Shown here: positions 29,314-39,710 of the stretch, piece after piece
How positions within the stretch are numbered: position 1 is the first letter of the stretch
How the letters are laid out: each line of letters begins with the position of its first letter
Origin: RYN-230 sp963720645
Lineage (GTDB): Bacteria > Actinomycetota > Actinomycetes > Streptosporangiales > Streptosporangiaceae
Direction of reading: 5' to 3'
Assembly (NCBI GenBank): GCA_963720645.1
Contig: CAVRFX010000013.1
Coordinates: forward strand, 434,001 to 498,000
Length of the DNA stretch: 64,000 nucleotides
Translations under genes and position numbers: made by a program
The notes under the pieces: model-generated
Databases searched by the model: none
What the model saw: the letters and a program-made list of their open reading frames with translations, nothing else
Told to the model about the DNA's origin: nothing

Positions 29314-31603
29314 CGCCGCCCACGCCAGTCGGCGCGCCCGCAGTCCGGCCCGCGCCCGCGCGGCCCGCTGCGGCCCGGCCCACCGGAGCGCCAGCTCCCG
29401 GACCATTGGCTCCCGGGGCCCCCGCCGGAACTCCGTTCGCCGATCCGTTGGCGCCGGCCCCGGCGGCCGGGGCGGCCTCCGCGTCGATGCGCGGCCCGAC
29501 GCCGAGCTTCTCCTTGATCTTCTTCTCGATCTCGTTCGCGAGGTCCGGGTTGTCCCGCAGGAAGTTGCGGGAGTTCTCCTTGCCCTGGCCGAGCTGGTCG
29601 CCCTCGTAGGTGTACCAGGCTCCCGACTTGCGGACGATGGACTGCTCGACCCCCAGGTCGATCAGGCCGCCCTCCCGGCTGATCCCGGTCCCGAAGATAA
29701 TGTCGCACTCCGCGACCTTGAACGGCGGACTGCACTTGTTCTTGACCACCTTGATCCGGGTCCGGCTGCCCACGGCCTCGGTGCCGTCCTTCAGGGTCTC
29801 GATCCGGCGCACATCGAGCCGCACCGACGCGTAGAACTTGAGCGCCCGGCCTCCACTGGTGGTCTCGGGGCTGTTGTGCACCATGACCCCGTCGACGAAG
29901 TAGTTGTGCGATCCCTCAACCTCGATGTCGAACCGGTTCATCGACCTCGTCGGCGGCTTGACGTGGATGTCCAAGATCCTGGCTGGCACCAGGCGCATCT
30001 CAGCCGGGACGAACTCCGGTCCCACCCGGAACTGCCCGCGGAATCGTGGCAGGAGCTTGTACTCCATCGACGGATGAATGTAAGGCGCGACCAGCTTCTG
30101 GAATTTCTCTGACGCCGCAGTAGTGAACTGCAGGATGGCCTGGCGCCGGGAACCACGGGTGACCACCCTGACGTCGAGCTGGTAGGTATCCCGCAAGTAG
30201 TCGGCGAGCCGCTCACGGGAGCCGGGGCTCATCGCCTGCACGCAGATCTCTATCCGGCCGGTGCCACCCTGCGTCCTCCCCTGGACACCCTTCGACCTGA
30301 TCGTGAAGCAGCCGTCGTCCATATACCAGACCGCGAGGGCGAATGGCGTGAGCGCCTTCAGGTACTCCCAGCTGAGGTGCTTCTTGCCGTCCCCGAAGTA
30401 CACCGCCTCACGCAGTTCAGCCAGCTCGGGAAGCGGGGTCAGGTCAGCGAAGACCGCACCCTTGGCATTGGAAGACAGCGTGTACCCGATGTTGCCGAGG
30501 AGGCTGACCTTCCAGTCCAGGTACGCGGCCTGCTTCGCTCCGTGGCCCATCCGGAACCGGGTACCTGACCTGCCGCGCGGGTTCGGCGAGAGGCTCCCAT
30601 CCCCCATCAGCGCACCCAGGATGAGCTCCATCTGCTGCCCGCTCAGCCGCCAGGGCTCGGCGAGGGCAACGCGGTCACCAGGGATCAGCTCTCCTGCTTG
30701 GCGCCAGCCTCCAGGCGTCTGGACAAGGTGATTCTCCGTCGCTGCGAACTGGGCCTTGCCGTTCCCGCCTGACTTGACCACGGTGAACTGGAGGAACCGC
30801 TCGGTACGGCCGTTGTTGAACCAGTTGACTATGCGGCGCGGGACTATGCGCCCGGATTCCGGGTCGTAGGAGAGGACCTCGACGTCCTGGCGCTGGTTAA
30901 CGATCTTCCCGATCTTCTCCTGCGTGCCGTCCGCCAGGGTCACCCTGGTCGCGTACGACATGCAGCCGAACATCACCCCGACCTTTTCGCGAAGCTGATT
31001 AATGAAAATGGCGGTGGTCTTTGTCTGGCTCAATGCTCCGGTGATTTTCCGCAGGGCCTGGGACATTAGCCGGGCCTGGAGCCCCACGTGGCTGTCGCCC
31101 ATCTCGCCCTCGATCTCGGCCCGGGGCACCAGCGCGGCCACCGAGTCGATGACGACGACGTCGATCGCCCCGGAGCGGATCAGCATGTCCGCGATCTCCA
31201 AGGCCTGCTCCCCGGTGTCCGGCTGGGAGACGAGCAGCGCGTCGGTGTCCACGCCGAGCTTCTTCGCGTAATCCGGGTCCAGCGCGTGCTCGGCGTCGAT
31301 GAACGCGGCGATGCCGCCGGCCTTCTGGGCACTAGCCAGTGCATGCAAAGCGAGGGTGGTTTTCCCGCTTCCTTCGGGTCCGTACACCTCGACGACCCGG
31401 CCGCGGGGCAGGCCGCCGATGCCCAGCGCGACGTCCAGCGCGATCGCGCCAGTGGGGATCACTTCCATCGGAGCGCGGACCTCGTCGCCGAGCCGCATGA
31501 TCGAGCCCCGGCCGAATTGCCGTTCGATCTGGGCGAGCGCAGTCTCCAGGGACTTGTCCCTGTCACCGCCGGTCCGGTTGACTGCCCTGTCGCTGCCTGC
31601 CAT
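29306..31603 (-). CDS. recA: RecA recombinase precursor with an in-frame intein
   Basis: 765 codons: extein residues 1-213, intein 214-577, extein 578-765. Joined exteins give a 401-residue RecA. Walker A GPEGSGKT (75-82), Walker B VVVIDSVAAL and the L2/ATP segment INQLREKVGVMFG-SPETTSGG are normal. The intein interrupts between MFG and SPETT. ATG at 31603 has GGGAG upstream. The tail after residue 520 of the exteins is an Ala/Gly/Pro-rich low-complexity run. RecA drives strand exchange and LexA cleavage; an SOS box lies about 250 bases upstream. recX overlaps the stop. Confidence 0.97.
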   Translation of the reverse strand: MAGSDRAVNRTGGDRDKSLETALAQIERQFGRGSIMRLGDEVRAPMEVIPTGAIALDVALGIGGLPRGRVVEVYGPEGSGKTTLALHALASAQKAGGIAAFIDAEHALDPDYAKKLGVDTDALLVSQPDTGEQALEIADMLIRSGAIDVVVIDSVAALVPRAEIEGEMGDSHVGLQARLMSQALRKITGALSQTKTTAIFINQLREKVGVMFGCMSYATRVTLADGTQEKIGKIVNQRQDVEVLSYDPESGRIVPRRIVNWFNNGRTERFLQFTVVKSGGNGKAQFAATENHLVQTPGGWRQAGELIPGDRVALAEPWRLSGQQMELILGALMGDGSLSPNPRGRSGTRFRMGHGAKQAAYLDWKVSLLGNIGYTLSSNAKGAVFADLTPLPELAELREAVYFGDGKKHLSWEYLKALTPFALAVWYMDDGCFTIRSKGVQGRTQGGTGRIEICVQAMSPGSRERLADYLRDTYQLDVRVVTRGSRRQAILQFTTAASEKFQKLVAPYIHPSMEYKLLPRFRGQFRVGPEFVPAEMRLVPARILDIHVKPPTRSMNRFDIEVEGSHNYFVDGVMVHNSPETTSGGRALKFYASVRLDVRRIETLKDGTEAVGSRTRIKVVKNKCSPPFKVAECDIIFGTGISREGGLIDLGVEQSIVRKSGAWYTYEGDQLGQGKENSRNFLRDNPDLANEIEKKIKEKLGVGPRIDAEAAPAAGAGANGSANGVPAGAPGANGPGAGAPVGRAAAGRAGAGRTAGAPTGVGGGA
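29873..30964 (-). other. RecA intein with LAGLIDADG homing endonuclease
   Basis: 364 residues, Cys first (CMSYATRVTLADG), Asn last (NYFVDGVMVHN) and Ser as the +1 residue. Splicing block B is FAATENHLV, block F RFDIEVEGSHNYF. Both endonuclease motifs keep their aspartates: LILGALMGDGSL and LAVWYMDDGCF, so cleavage activity is plausible. The sequence closely resembles, from memory, the Mycobacterium leprae RecA intein (365 residues) and uses the same site, unlike the M. tuberculosis one. Two 60-base lines counted inside (30421, 30481) are 65% and 63% GC against 78% in a recA extein line (31081), fitting acquisition by transfer. Confidence 0.95.
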
Positions 31604-31851
31604 GGGAACTCCCGTTGGATTCAAGAGCTTGCTTGCTGGTTCAGTTGCCGGTCCAGAAGCTACGTGCCGCCACCGACAATTCCGCGCGCTACTGCTGTGC
31701 TGCCGTTCTGCTGTCGCCGTGCCCGGCCGCGAGGGCCCATCGCCGTGCCTGTCACCGTGTCCCCGGTTCGCTGGGTCCCTAGTCACCGGACCGCGGGTCG
31801 CAGGCCACGGAAAGGAGGCCGTGAATGGCCGTCCCAGACGACTACCTTAGG

Positions 31852-31865
31852 CGAACAACTGTTCG
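31852..31865. promoter_or_regulatory. SOS box (LexA site) of recA
   Basis: CGAACAACTGTTCG, a perfect 5-base inverted repeat with four-base spacer, matching the actinobacterial/Gram-positive LexA site CGAAC-N4-GTTCG. It lies about 250 bases before the recA ATG. Confidence 0.92.
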
Positions 31866-32153
31866 ACCGTGGCGCCAACACGCCGCATCCCCGGAGAAAA
31901 TCCGCTCCGGCCCTGATAAACGCCCTGGCGCTGCGGCCGGCCGCCACGCCGCGGGCCGCCACCACCGCGCCCCATGCCCGGCTGCCTTACGGCCCCCCGG
32001 CTGCCACGCCGCGGGCCCCACGCTTCCGCGGCCGCGGCGTGGCAGTCAGGGGACGACTCAGCCCGACACCCCGAGCACGGCGCGGGCACCAGCGATAACG
32101 CGAGTCACGCCGGCCACAGGAGCACGGAGCTGGGAAACCCGCGGGCCGGCTGG

Positions 32154-32174
32154 GCGCGCCCTGTGCGGGCGCGC
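32154..32174 (-). terminator. Hairpin after the DUF3046 gene
   Basis: GCGCGCCC / GGGCGCGC, 8-bp perfect stem with a TGTGC loop, 30 bases beyond the DUF3046 stop on the minus strand. No U-tract. Confidence 0.5.
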
Positions 32175-32203
32175 TCTATGAGAGCACGGCTGGGCGGGTG
32201 TCT

Positions 32204-32398
32204 TCAGCGCAGGCTCTGCGGGACGTCGAACTCCGCGCAGACCGCCCGCCACACGGTCTTGGCGTCCACGCCATCCGCCAGGGCCTGATCGACGGTCCGC
32301 TCCCCCAGCGTGGCCAGGACATGATCCTTGGCGACGCTGCGGGCGTACACGTCACCGAACTGCGCCCGCATCCGCGTCCAGAACTCGCTGAGCCGCAC
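32204..32398 (-). CDS. DUF3046 protein
   Basis: 64-residue actinobacterial protein found next to recA in many genomes; function unknown. VRLSEFWTRMRAQFGDVYAR, then DHVLATLGERTVDQALADG and TVWRAVCAEFDVP match the family along its whole length. GTG at 32398 is chosen because GGGAGGG sits just upstream; the open frame to 32437 adds unlikely residues. Confidence 0.9.
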   Translation of the reverse strand: MRLSEFWTRMRAQFGDVYARSVAKDHVLATLGERTVDQALADGVDAKTVWRAVCAEFDVPQSLR

Positions 32399-32853
32399 GG
32401 CCCTCCCCTGAATGGCTGCCCCGTACCCCCGGTCCACTGCCGGCGAGAGTACCGGCGCCGGGGCGGCAACCCCAACCCGCGACCCAGCCAGCGAGCCCAG
32501 CCCTCAGCGCGCAGTTCCGGCCGCAGCCCGCGACCCAGCCAGCGAACTCAGTCAGCCCCAGCCCGCAGCCCTCAGCTCGCGGTCTGGCCAGCGACCCAGT
32601 CCCGCAGCATAGCCAGGCACGCCAGCCCGCCGGAGCCCCCAGCCGGCGCGGGCCCGGGCCGCCTCGGAGCATCCGCGCGGACCGGCGACCCAGGTTCGTA
32701 CAAACAATGAGGAATGCGACTAGTTCTGTTGGGGAAGGGTCACGATGGATGCCCCCGCAATGACATAAGAATTACGCAGTTCCTGGGCGCATCCAATTCG
32801 GCACGGCCTGCCGGCTTCGCGGGCAGGCACCGACTGTCGCCTGGGGAGAGCAG
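32399..32853. repeat. Non-coding region with a 19-base direct repeat
   Basis: About 455 bases, no gene. CCCGCGACCCAGCCAGCGA occurs perfectly at 32476-32494 and 32527-32545, with further partial copies (GCCAGCGACCCAG) to 32600. An AT-richer patch at 32690-32790 probably carries the promoter of the next gene. Confidence 0.7.
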
Positions 32854-33582
32854 ATGGACCCATCAGCCGAAGAGGGCGGCGGCCGCCCGACGGCCGTGGC
32901 GCACGACCCGGCCGCCGCGCCTCGCGTGACCGTCCCCCAGCAGCGCGGCCCCGCCCCCGCCGCCATCAAGCCCTCTCCGGCCGGCCCTGGACCCGCGCCC
33001 CGCCGGCGCACCGACCGCGTCGCGGTGGCCGCCCTGGTCTCGGGGCTCGTCCCGGCCATCCCGGTCACCCTGGTGCTCGGGCCGCTGGCCCTGATCCGCG
33101 TCGGGCGGTCCGGCGCGCGCGGCCGCGCCCTGGCGGTGACCGGCCTGGTGCTGGCGGGCCTGTGGACCGTGGCCGCCGCGGTCGTGGCCGCGGCCATCAT
33201 CACCCGCCCGCCGCCGCCCCCGCCGGTCACGCTGCCGCAGGTGTTCAGCCTGCGGGCGGGCCAGTGCCTCGACTCGGCCGCCAACGGGATCAGCGGCGTT
33301 CAGGTGATCAGCTGCGGGCAGGCCCACGACGCGGAGGTGTTCGCGACGTTCCGGGTGACCGGCTCGCGCTACCCCGGTCCGGCGGCGCTGCAGCAACGCG
33401 CCCGCGAGGGCTGCGTGAGCCGGCTCGCCGGCTACCTGAACCCCGAACTGCCCGCGTCCTCGCTGGCGCAGTCCTTCGTCTACCCGGGCGCCGGGGCGTG
33501 GTCGGCCGGCGAACGCACCGTGGTCTGCACCGTCCGCGGCACCTCGGGGCCGCTGGTCGGCTCGGTGCGGGCCGCGCCGTGA
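32854..33582 (+). CDS. DUF4190 / septum-formation family membrane protein
   Basis: 242 residues. A Pro-rich cytoplasmic N-terminus is followed by a DUF4190 module with two membrane segments (VAALVSGLVPAIPVTLVLGP; LAVTGLVLAGLWTVAAAVVA), a PPPPPP hinge, and an exported domain with four cysteines (AGQCLDSAAN, QVISCGQAHDAEVF, EGCVSRL, RTVVCTVRG) typical of the septum-formation family. The family name comes from homologues linked to septation; the role here is inferred. Confidence 0.8.
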   Translation: MDPSAEEGGGRPTAVAHDPAAAPRVTVPQQRGPAPAAIKPSPAGPGPAPRRRTDRVAVAALVSGLVPAIPVTLVLGPLALIRVGRSGARGRALAVTGLVLAGLWTVAAAVVAAAIITRPPPPPPVTLPQVFSLRAGQCLDSAANGISGVQVISCGQAHDAEVFATFRVTGSRYPGPAALQQRAREGCVSRLAGYLNPELPASSLAQSFVYPGAGAWSAGERTVVCTVRGTSGPLVGSVRAAP

Positions 33583-33703
33583 GGTCTGCGCTGCGGACGC
33601 ACTGACGCCCGGCCGGTAAGCGGCGAGACAGCAAGCGGCCGGACCGGCACCCCGACGGCGGGCCGGAATCGGAGCCCGGACCAGGACGTTCATTCCTGTC
33701 GGT

Positions 33704-36700
33704 ATGAGCATGCACCATGGACCTATGCCCCATCACGCGGCGCCTGGGAAGGCCGGATCAGCAGCAGGCGAGAGGGACCCCCTCGAGGGGTTCAGCGCGG
33801 TCACCCGGGACTGGTTCTCCGCGGCGTTCGCCACGCCCACGCAGGCGCAGGCCGAGGCGTGGGCCGCGATCAGCAAGGGCGAGAACACCCTGGTCATCGC
33901 GCCCACCGGCTCGGGCAAGACCTTGTCGGCGTTCCTGTGGGCGCTGGATCGCCTGGCCGCGGCGCCCGCCCCCGAGGACCCGAAACAGCGCTGCCGGGTG
34001 CTGTACATCTCCCCGCTGAAGGCGCTCGCGGTGGACATCGAGCGCAACCTGCGCGCCCCGCTGACCGGGATCCGGCACACCGCGCAGGCCATGGGCGCGC
34101 CCGAGCCCGACATCCGGGTCGCGGTGCGCACCGGGGACACCGCCGCCGAGGAGCGCCGCCGGCTGGCCGCCAGCCCGCCGGACATCCTGATCACCACGCC
34201 CGAGTCGCTGTTCCTCCTGCTGACCTCCAAGGCGCGGGACGCGCTGCGCGGGGTGGACACGGTCATCGTGGACGAGGTGCACGCGCTGGCCGGGAACAAG
34301 CGCGGCGCCCACCTGGCCCTGTCCCTGGAACGGCTGGACGCGCTGACCTCCGGCCGCCGCCCGGCCCAGCGGATCGGCCTGTCGGCCACGGTCCGCCCGG
34401 CCGGGGACGTGGCCTCGTTCCTGGGCGGCGCCCGCCCGGTGACCATCGCCGCCCCGCCCAGCACCAAGCAGCTCGATGTGAGCATCGTGGTGCCCGTCGA
34501 GGACATGACCGACCTGGACCAGCCCGCCGGCACCAGTGCGGACGCCACGGACGGCCAGGCCGCCCGGCGGTCGATCTGGCCGCACGTCGAGGAGCAGGTC
34601 CTCGACCTCATCGAGCAGCACCGTTCCACGATCGTGTTCGCCAACTCGCGCCGGCTGGCCGAGCGGCTCTGCGCCCGGCTCAACGAGCTGGCCGCCGAGC
34701 GCGCCGAGCTCCGCGCGGGCACCCCGGCCAGCGGCCCCGGCCTGCCCGCCCCGAGCGGGCCGCCCGCGCAGATCATGGCCCAGGCCGGATCCACCGGGGG
34801 CGTGCTGCCCGAGGTGGCCCGGGCCCACCACGGCTCGGTGTCCCGGCAGGAACGGGCCCAGATCGAGGAGGCACTCAAGGCCGGCCGGCTCCCGGCCGTG
34901 GTGGCCACGTCCAGCCTGGAACTCGGCATCGACATGGGCGCGGTGGACCTGGTCATCCAGGTCGAGTCGCCGCCCTCGGTGGCCAGCGGCCTGCAGCGCA
35001 CCGGGCGGGCCGGGCACAACGTCGGGGACGTGAGCCGCGGCGTGATCTTCCCCAAGTACCAGGGCGACCTGGTGCAGGCCGCGGTGGTGGCCCGGCGGAT
35101 GCGCGGCGGCCAGATCGAGCAGCTGAGCATTCCCCGCAACCCGCTGGACGTGCTCGCCCAGCAGATCGTCGCGATGACCGCCCTGGACGACTGGTCCGTG
35201 GACGACCTGCACCAGGTGGTGCGCCGGGCCGCGCCGTTCGCCGGCCTGACCCGGCCGGTACTCGAGGCCGTGCTGGACATGCTGGCCGGGCGGTACCCGA
35301 GCGAGGAGTTCGCGGAGCTGCGTCCGCGGCTGGTCTGGGACCGCACCACGGGCCTGCTGCACGGCCGCCCCGGCGGCCAGCGGCTGGCGGTGACCAGCGG
35401 CGGCACCATTCCCGACCGTGGCCTGTTCGGCGTGTTCCTGGCCGCGTCGCAGCGCGGCGACGGCCGCAATTCGCACCGGGTCGGCGAGCTCGACGAGGAG
35501 ATGGTCTACGAGTCGCGGGTCGGTGACGTGTTCGTGCTGGGCGCGAGCTCGTGGCGGATCGAGGAGATCACCGCGGACCAGGTGCTGGTCTCCCCCGCCC
35601 CGGGCCAGCCGGGCAAGCTGCCGTTCTGGCACGGTGACGCGCCGGGCCGGCCCGCCGAGCTGGGCCGGGCGCTGGGCGCGTACTGCCGCGAGCTGTCCGA
35701 GGCCGGCGAGCAGGACGCGACCGCGCGGCTGCGCGCGGATGGCCTGGACGAGCTGGCCGCCGCCAACCTGGTCCGCTACCTGAGCGCGCAGCGGGAGGCC
35801 ACGGGCTACGTGCCGGACGACCGCACGCTGGTCATGGAGCGGTTCCGGGACGAGCTGGGCGACTGGCGGCTCGTCCTGCACAGCCCGTTCGGCGCGCAGG
35901 TGCACGCCCCGTGGGCGCTGGCCATCGCGGCCCGGCTCCGCGAGCGCTACCAGGGCATGGACGTGCAGGCCATGCACACCGACGACGGGATCGTCATCCG
36001 GGTCCCGGATACCGAGGAGCCGCCGCCGACCGCGATCGCGGAGCTGCAGCCCGAGGAGATCGAGCAGCTGGTCACCGACGAGCTGGGCAGCTCGGCGCTG
36101 TTCGCCTCCCGGTTCCGTGAGTGCGCGGCCCGGGCCCTGCTGCTCCCCCGGCGCCAGCCGGGGCGGCGCAGCCCGCTGTGGCAGCAGCGGCAGCGGTCCG
36201 CGCAGCTTCTGTCCGTGGCCCGCAAGTACGGCACGTTCCCGATCGTGCTGGAGACCGTGCGTGAGTGCCTGCAGGACGTGTTCGACGTCCCGGGCCTGAT
36301 AAGCCTCATGAAGGAGCTGGCCAGCCGGAAGATCCGCCTGGTCGAGGTGGAGACCCCGGTCCCGTCCCCGTTCGGGCGCTCGCTGCTGTTCCGTTACGTG
36401 GGCGCGTTCATGTACGAGGGTGACGCGCCGGTCGCCGAGCGCCGCGCCCAGGCGCTGGCCCTGGACTCCTCGCTGCTGGCCGAGCTGCTCGGCCAGGCTG
36501 ACCTGCGCGAGCTGCTGGACCCGGCGGTGGTCGGGCAGACCGAGCGGGAGCTGCAGCGGCTCACCCCGGAACGGGCCTGCCGCGACGCCGAGGGTGTGGC
36601 GGACCTGCTGCGCGCCATCGGGCCGGTCTCGGCGGCCGAGGTGGCCGGGCGCAGCCAGGACCCGGAGGCGGCCGCGGGGTGGCTGGCGGAGCTGGCCCGG

Positions 36701-38567
36701 CAGCGGCGGGCGCTGGAGTTCCGGATCGCCGGCGAGGCCCGGTGGGCCGCGATCGAGGACGCCGGGCGGCTGCGCGACGCGCTGGGCGTGCCGCTGCCCC
36801 CGGGCGTGCCCGCCGCGTTCACCGAGCCGGTTCCCGACCCGCTCGGTGACCTGGTGGCGCGCTACGCGCGCGGGCACGGGCCGTTCGTGACCGCTGATCT
36901 CGCCGGGCGGTACGGGCTGGGCGTGGCGGTGGTCACCGGTGCGCTGCGGCGGCTGGCCGCGGAGGGCCGGATCGCCGAGGGCGAGTTCCTGCCCGGGCGG
37001 CGGGGCACGCAGTGGTGCGACACGTCGGTGCTGCGCACGCTGCGCCGGCGCTGCCTGGCCAAGCTGCGCAAGGAAGCCGAGCCGGTGCCGCGGTCGGCCC
37101 TGGCCCGGTTCCTGCCGTCGTGGCAGAACGTGGCCCCGTCCGCCGCGGCGCGGCCCGCCCCGGGCCGGGCCGCTGCCGGCGGGGGCCGGGTCCGCGGGCC
37201 GAAGGCCAGCGCGGACACCGTCTACGAGGTCATCGACCAGCTGGCCGGGGCGGCGATGCCCGCGTCGGCGCTGGAGACCCTGATCCTGCCGGCCCGGGTG
37301 CCGGGCTACCAGCCCGCGATGCTGGACGAGCTGACCGCGGCGGGTGAGGTGGTCTGGGCCGGGGCGGGCGGGCTGCCCGGCGGTGACGGCTGGGTGGCGC
37401 TGGCCCCCGCGGACACCGCGCCGCTGCTGCTCCCCGAACCGGGCGAGATCACCCTGACCCCGCTGCACGAGGCGGTCCTGGCCGCGCTGGGCGGCGGCGG
37501 CGGGATGTTCTTCCGGATGCTCGCCGACCGGGCCGCCTCGCTGCTGCCCGAGGACAGCCGCCAGGATGCCACCGACGCCGCGGTCGCCGCGGCCATCTGG
37601 GATCTGGTCTGGGCGGGCCGTGTCACCAACGACACGCTGGCCGCGCTGCGCACGGTGCTGGGCACCGGCCTGCCGGTGGCGGCCCCGGCGGCGGGACCGC
37701 CCCCGCCGGCCGCGCGCCGCCGCGGCGCGGCCCGGATCGGTTCCCGCGGGCGCGGCCTGGGCCTGGCCGTCCATGCCGTCCCGGACCGGGCCGCCCACGG
37801 TCACCGGGCGCTGGTCCCTCGGGCCGCCCGCCGACCCGGACCCCACCCGGCGGATGCACGCACTGGCCCGGACGCTGCTGGACCGGCACGGGATCCTGAT
37901 CCGCGGCGCGGCCGCCACGGAACGGGTCCCCGGCGGTTTCGCGGCCATCTACCCGGTGCTGCGGGCCATGGAGGACGCCGGCCAGTGCCGCCGCGGCTAC
38001 TTCGTGGAAGGCCTGGGCGCGGCACAGTTCGCGCTGCCCGGCGCGGTGGACCGGATGCGCGCGCTGGCCGCGGAGGCCGGCGCCGGCGAACCCGCCGGCG
38101 ATCCGTGGGCGCGCGGCGGCGATCCGGGTGCAGGCCGGCCCGGCCCCGGTCTTCTCCGCAACGAAAACCGTTCCGGGCCAGCCACCCCGGTCACCGTGCT
38201 CGCCGCGGGCGATCCCGCCAACCCGTTCGGGGCGGCCCTGCCCTGGCCGGAACGGCCCGGCGAGGCCCCAGGCGGCCACCGGCCGGGCCGCAAGGCCGGT
38301 GCCCTGGTCGTGCTGGCCGCCGGGGAACTGGTGCTCTACGTCGAGCGGGGCGGCAAGACCCTGCTGTCCTGGACGGGGGACCCGGCCGTTCTCGGGCCGG
38401 CCGCGGCGGCGCTGGCCGGCGCGGCCCGGGGCGGGGCGCTGGGCCGGCTGACCATCGAGCGGGCCGACGGGGCGGCCGTGCAGGACTCGCCGCTGGCGCG
38501 GGCGCTGGAGGAGGCCGGGTTCCGGCCCACGCCGCGGGGGCTGAGGCTGCGGGCCCAGGTGGCCTGA
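33704..38567 (+). CDS. lhr: Lhr-family DEAH/H ATP-dependent helicase, one frameshift
   Basis: Large 3'-5' DNA/RNA helicase implicated in repair in mycobacteria. Motif I APTGSGKT, motif II IVDEVHALAG, motif III GLSATVR, motif VI QRTGRAGHNVGD; then the winged-helix and Lhr-core domains, and the long actinobacterial C-terminal extension. An extra base between about 37690 and 37765, near a CCCCC run, moves the frame: the first frame is clearly right to about 37680 and the second is clearly right from SMPSRTGPPTVTGRWSLGP to LRLRAQVA at 38567. Removing one base gives about 1620 residues. Confidence 0.92.
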
Positions 38568-38777
38568 CCCGGGGAGCGGCGGCCGGGCCCGCGCTTGCGC
38601 CCGGGCGGGTCGTGGCGCAGCCTGAATGCACCAGATAAGCCATTCCGGCTGCGGCCGCGTCTTTCATAGGGCACCTTTTCCAGGGGGACCAGCCACCGCG
38701 CAGTATCGCCTGGCCTCCGCCCATGAGCAGGCCGCGTGCGGTTCCGGCCGCGGTGAGTCCGAGGACAGGAGGGGGCC

Positions 38778-39701
38778 GTGGCTGACGCGGAGGGCATCGA
38801 CCTCTCGAGCTTCCAGCCATCGTTCGACTGGGCCGCCGAAAAGGGGCGAATTTCGTTCGCGTTCATCAAAGCGACGGAAGGCATCACGATCAGGGACCCC
38901 GATTTCGCGGCCAACTGGCGGGACGCGGGGGCGCTCGGCATCGTCCGCGGCGCCTACCACTTCGGCCACCCGAAGAACGGGGCGGCCGCCGAGTCCCGGG
39001 CGTTCCTGGACGTGGTCCGCGCCCAGGGCCTGAAGGCCGGTGACCTGCTCGCCCTGGACCTGGAGGCGTCCGACGGCCTCAGCCCGGCGCGGGTGTCCGA
39101 GTACGCCCGCAACTGGTGCGCGGACGTGCAGCGGGCCACCGGCCACACGCCGATCGTGTACACGTTCCTGAGCTTCGCCGAGCAGGGCAACTGCGCCGGC
39201 CTGGGTCACTACCCGCTGTGGATCGCCGAGCCGTCCGCGCCGGCGGGCCGGCCGGTGGTGCCCCGGCCGTGGTCGACGTGGAAGTTCCACCAGTACGGGA
39301 CGGCGAGGGTGGGCAGCAACACGGTCGACGTGAACGTGTTCAACGGGGACACCGCCGCCCTGAAAAAGTTCGCCAACCCAGCGCCCTCACCCAAGAAGGA
39401 GACCGACGTGCAGAGCGGGTCCCTGAACAACGGCGCCAGCGCCGTCACCGCGATCGCGATCCCGTTTGGCAGCGCCAAGGAGATCGGTTTCGCCTGCGAC
39501 AACGGGAACCAGGGCCTGCCGTCCGCCCGGCTGCGGGTGGCGGTCTGGGCCGGCGGCCACTGGAAAGTGCACAACCCGGTGGTGGTGGACAGCAGCAAGG
39601 GCCAGACGGTGATCAAGTTCGGTGATCCGTCGAAGACGTCGGTGGTGTCCGTCGAGCGGCTCGACGCGGGCACCGTGAGCGTCGGGTACCAGGTCTCCTA
39701 A
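38778..39701 (+). CDS. GH25 family lysozyme-like muramidase
   Basis: 307 residues. The GH25 barrel occupies residues 1-195: GIDLSSFQPSFDW, FAFIKATEG, GAYHFGHP and the catalytic acid pair in LLALDLEASDG. The C-terminal 100 residues form an unassigned beta-rich domain. No signal peptide, so export or release route is unclear; phage endolysins look similar, but no phage gene is nearby. GTG start with AGGAGG upstream. It is followed after nine bases by a LacI regulator. Confidence 0.88.
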   Translation: MADAEGIDLSSFQPSFDWAAEKGRISFAFIKATEGITIRDPDFAANWRDAGALGIVRGAYHFGHPKNGAAAESRAFLDVVRAQGLKAGDLLALDLEASDGLSPARVSEYARNWCADVQRATGHTPIVYTFLSFAEQGNCAGLGHYPLWIAEPSAPAGRPVVPRPWSTWKFHQYGTARVGSNTVDVNVFNGDTAALKKFANPAPSPKKETDVQSGSLNNGASAVTAIAIPFGSAKEIGFACDNGNQGLPSARLRVAVWAGGHWKVHNPVVVDSSKGQTVIKFGDPSKTSVVSVERLDAGTVSVGYQVS

Positions 39702-39710
39702 GCTGCCAGT

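Larger units (their letters stand above)
31604..32203. other. recA upstream region
   Basis: 600 bases without a credible gene. It holds the SOS box at 31852-31865 and a hairpin at 32154-32174; the rest is GC-rich with repeated GCCACGCCGCGGGCC words near 31940-32020. Confidence 0.6.

Noticed and set aside
33758..37948. A 1396-codon open frame antisense to the Lhr helicase
   Set aside because: It mirrors the codon structure of the sense gene, is Arg/Gly/Pro/His-rich and has no family motif. Such antisense frames are expected at this GC content.
38778..39701. The GH25 lysozyme as evidence of a prophage
   Set aside because: No integrase, structural, holin or attachment-site sequence within the window.
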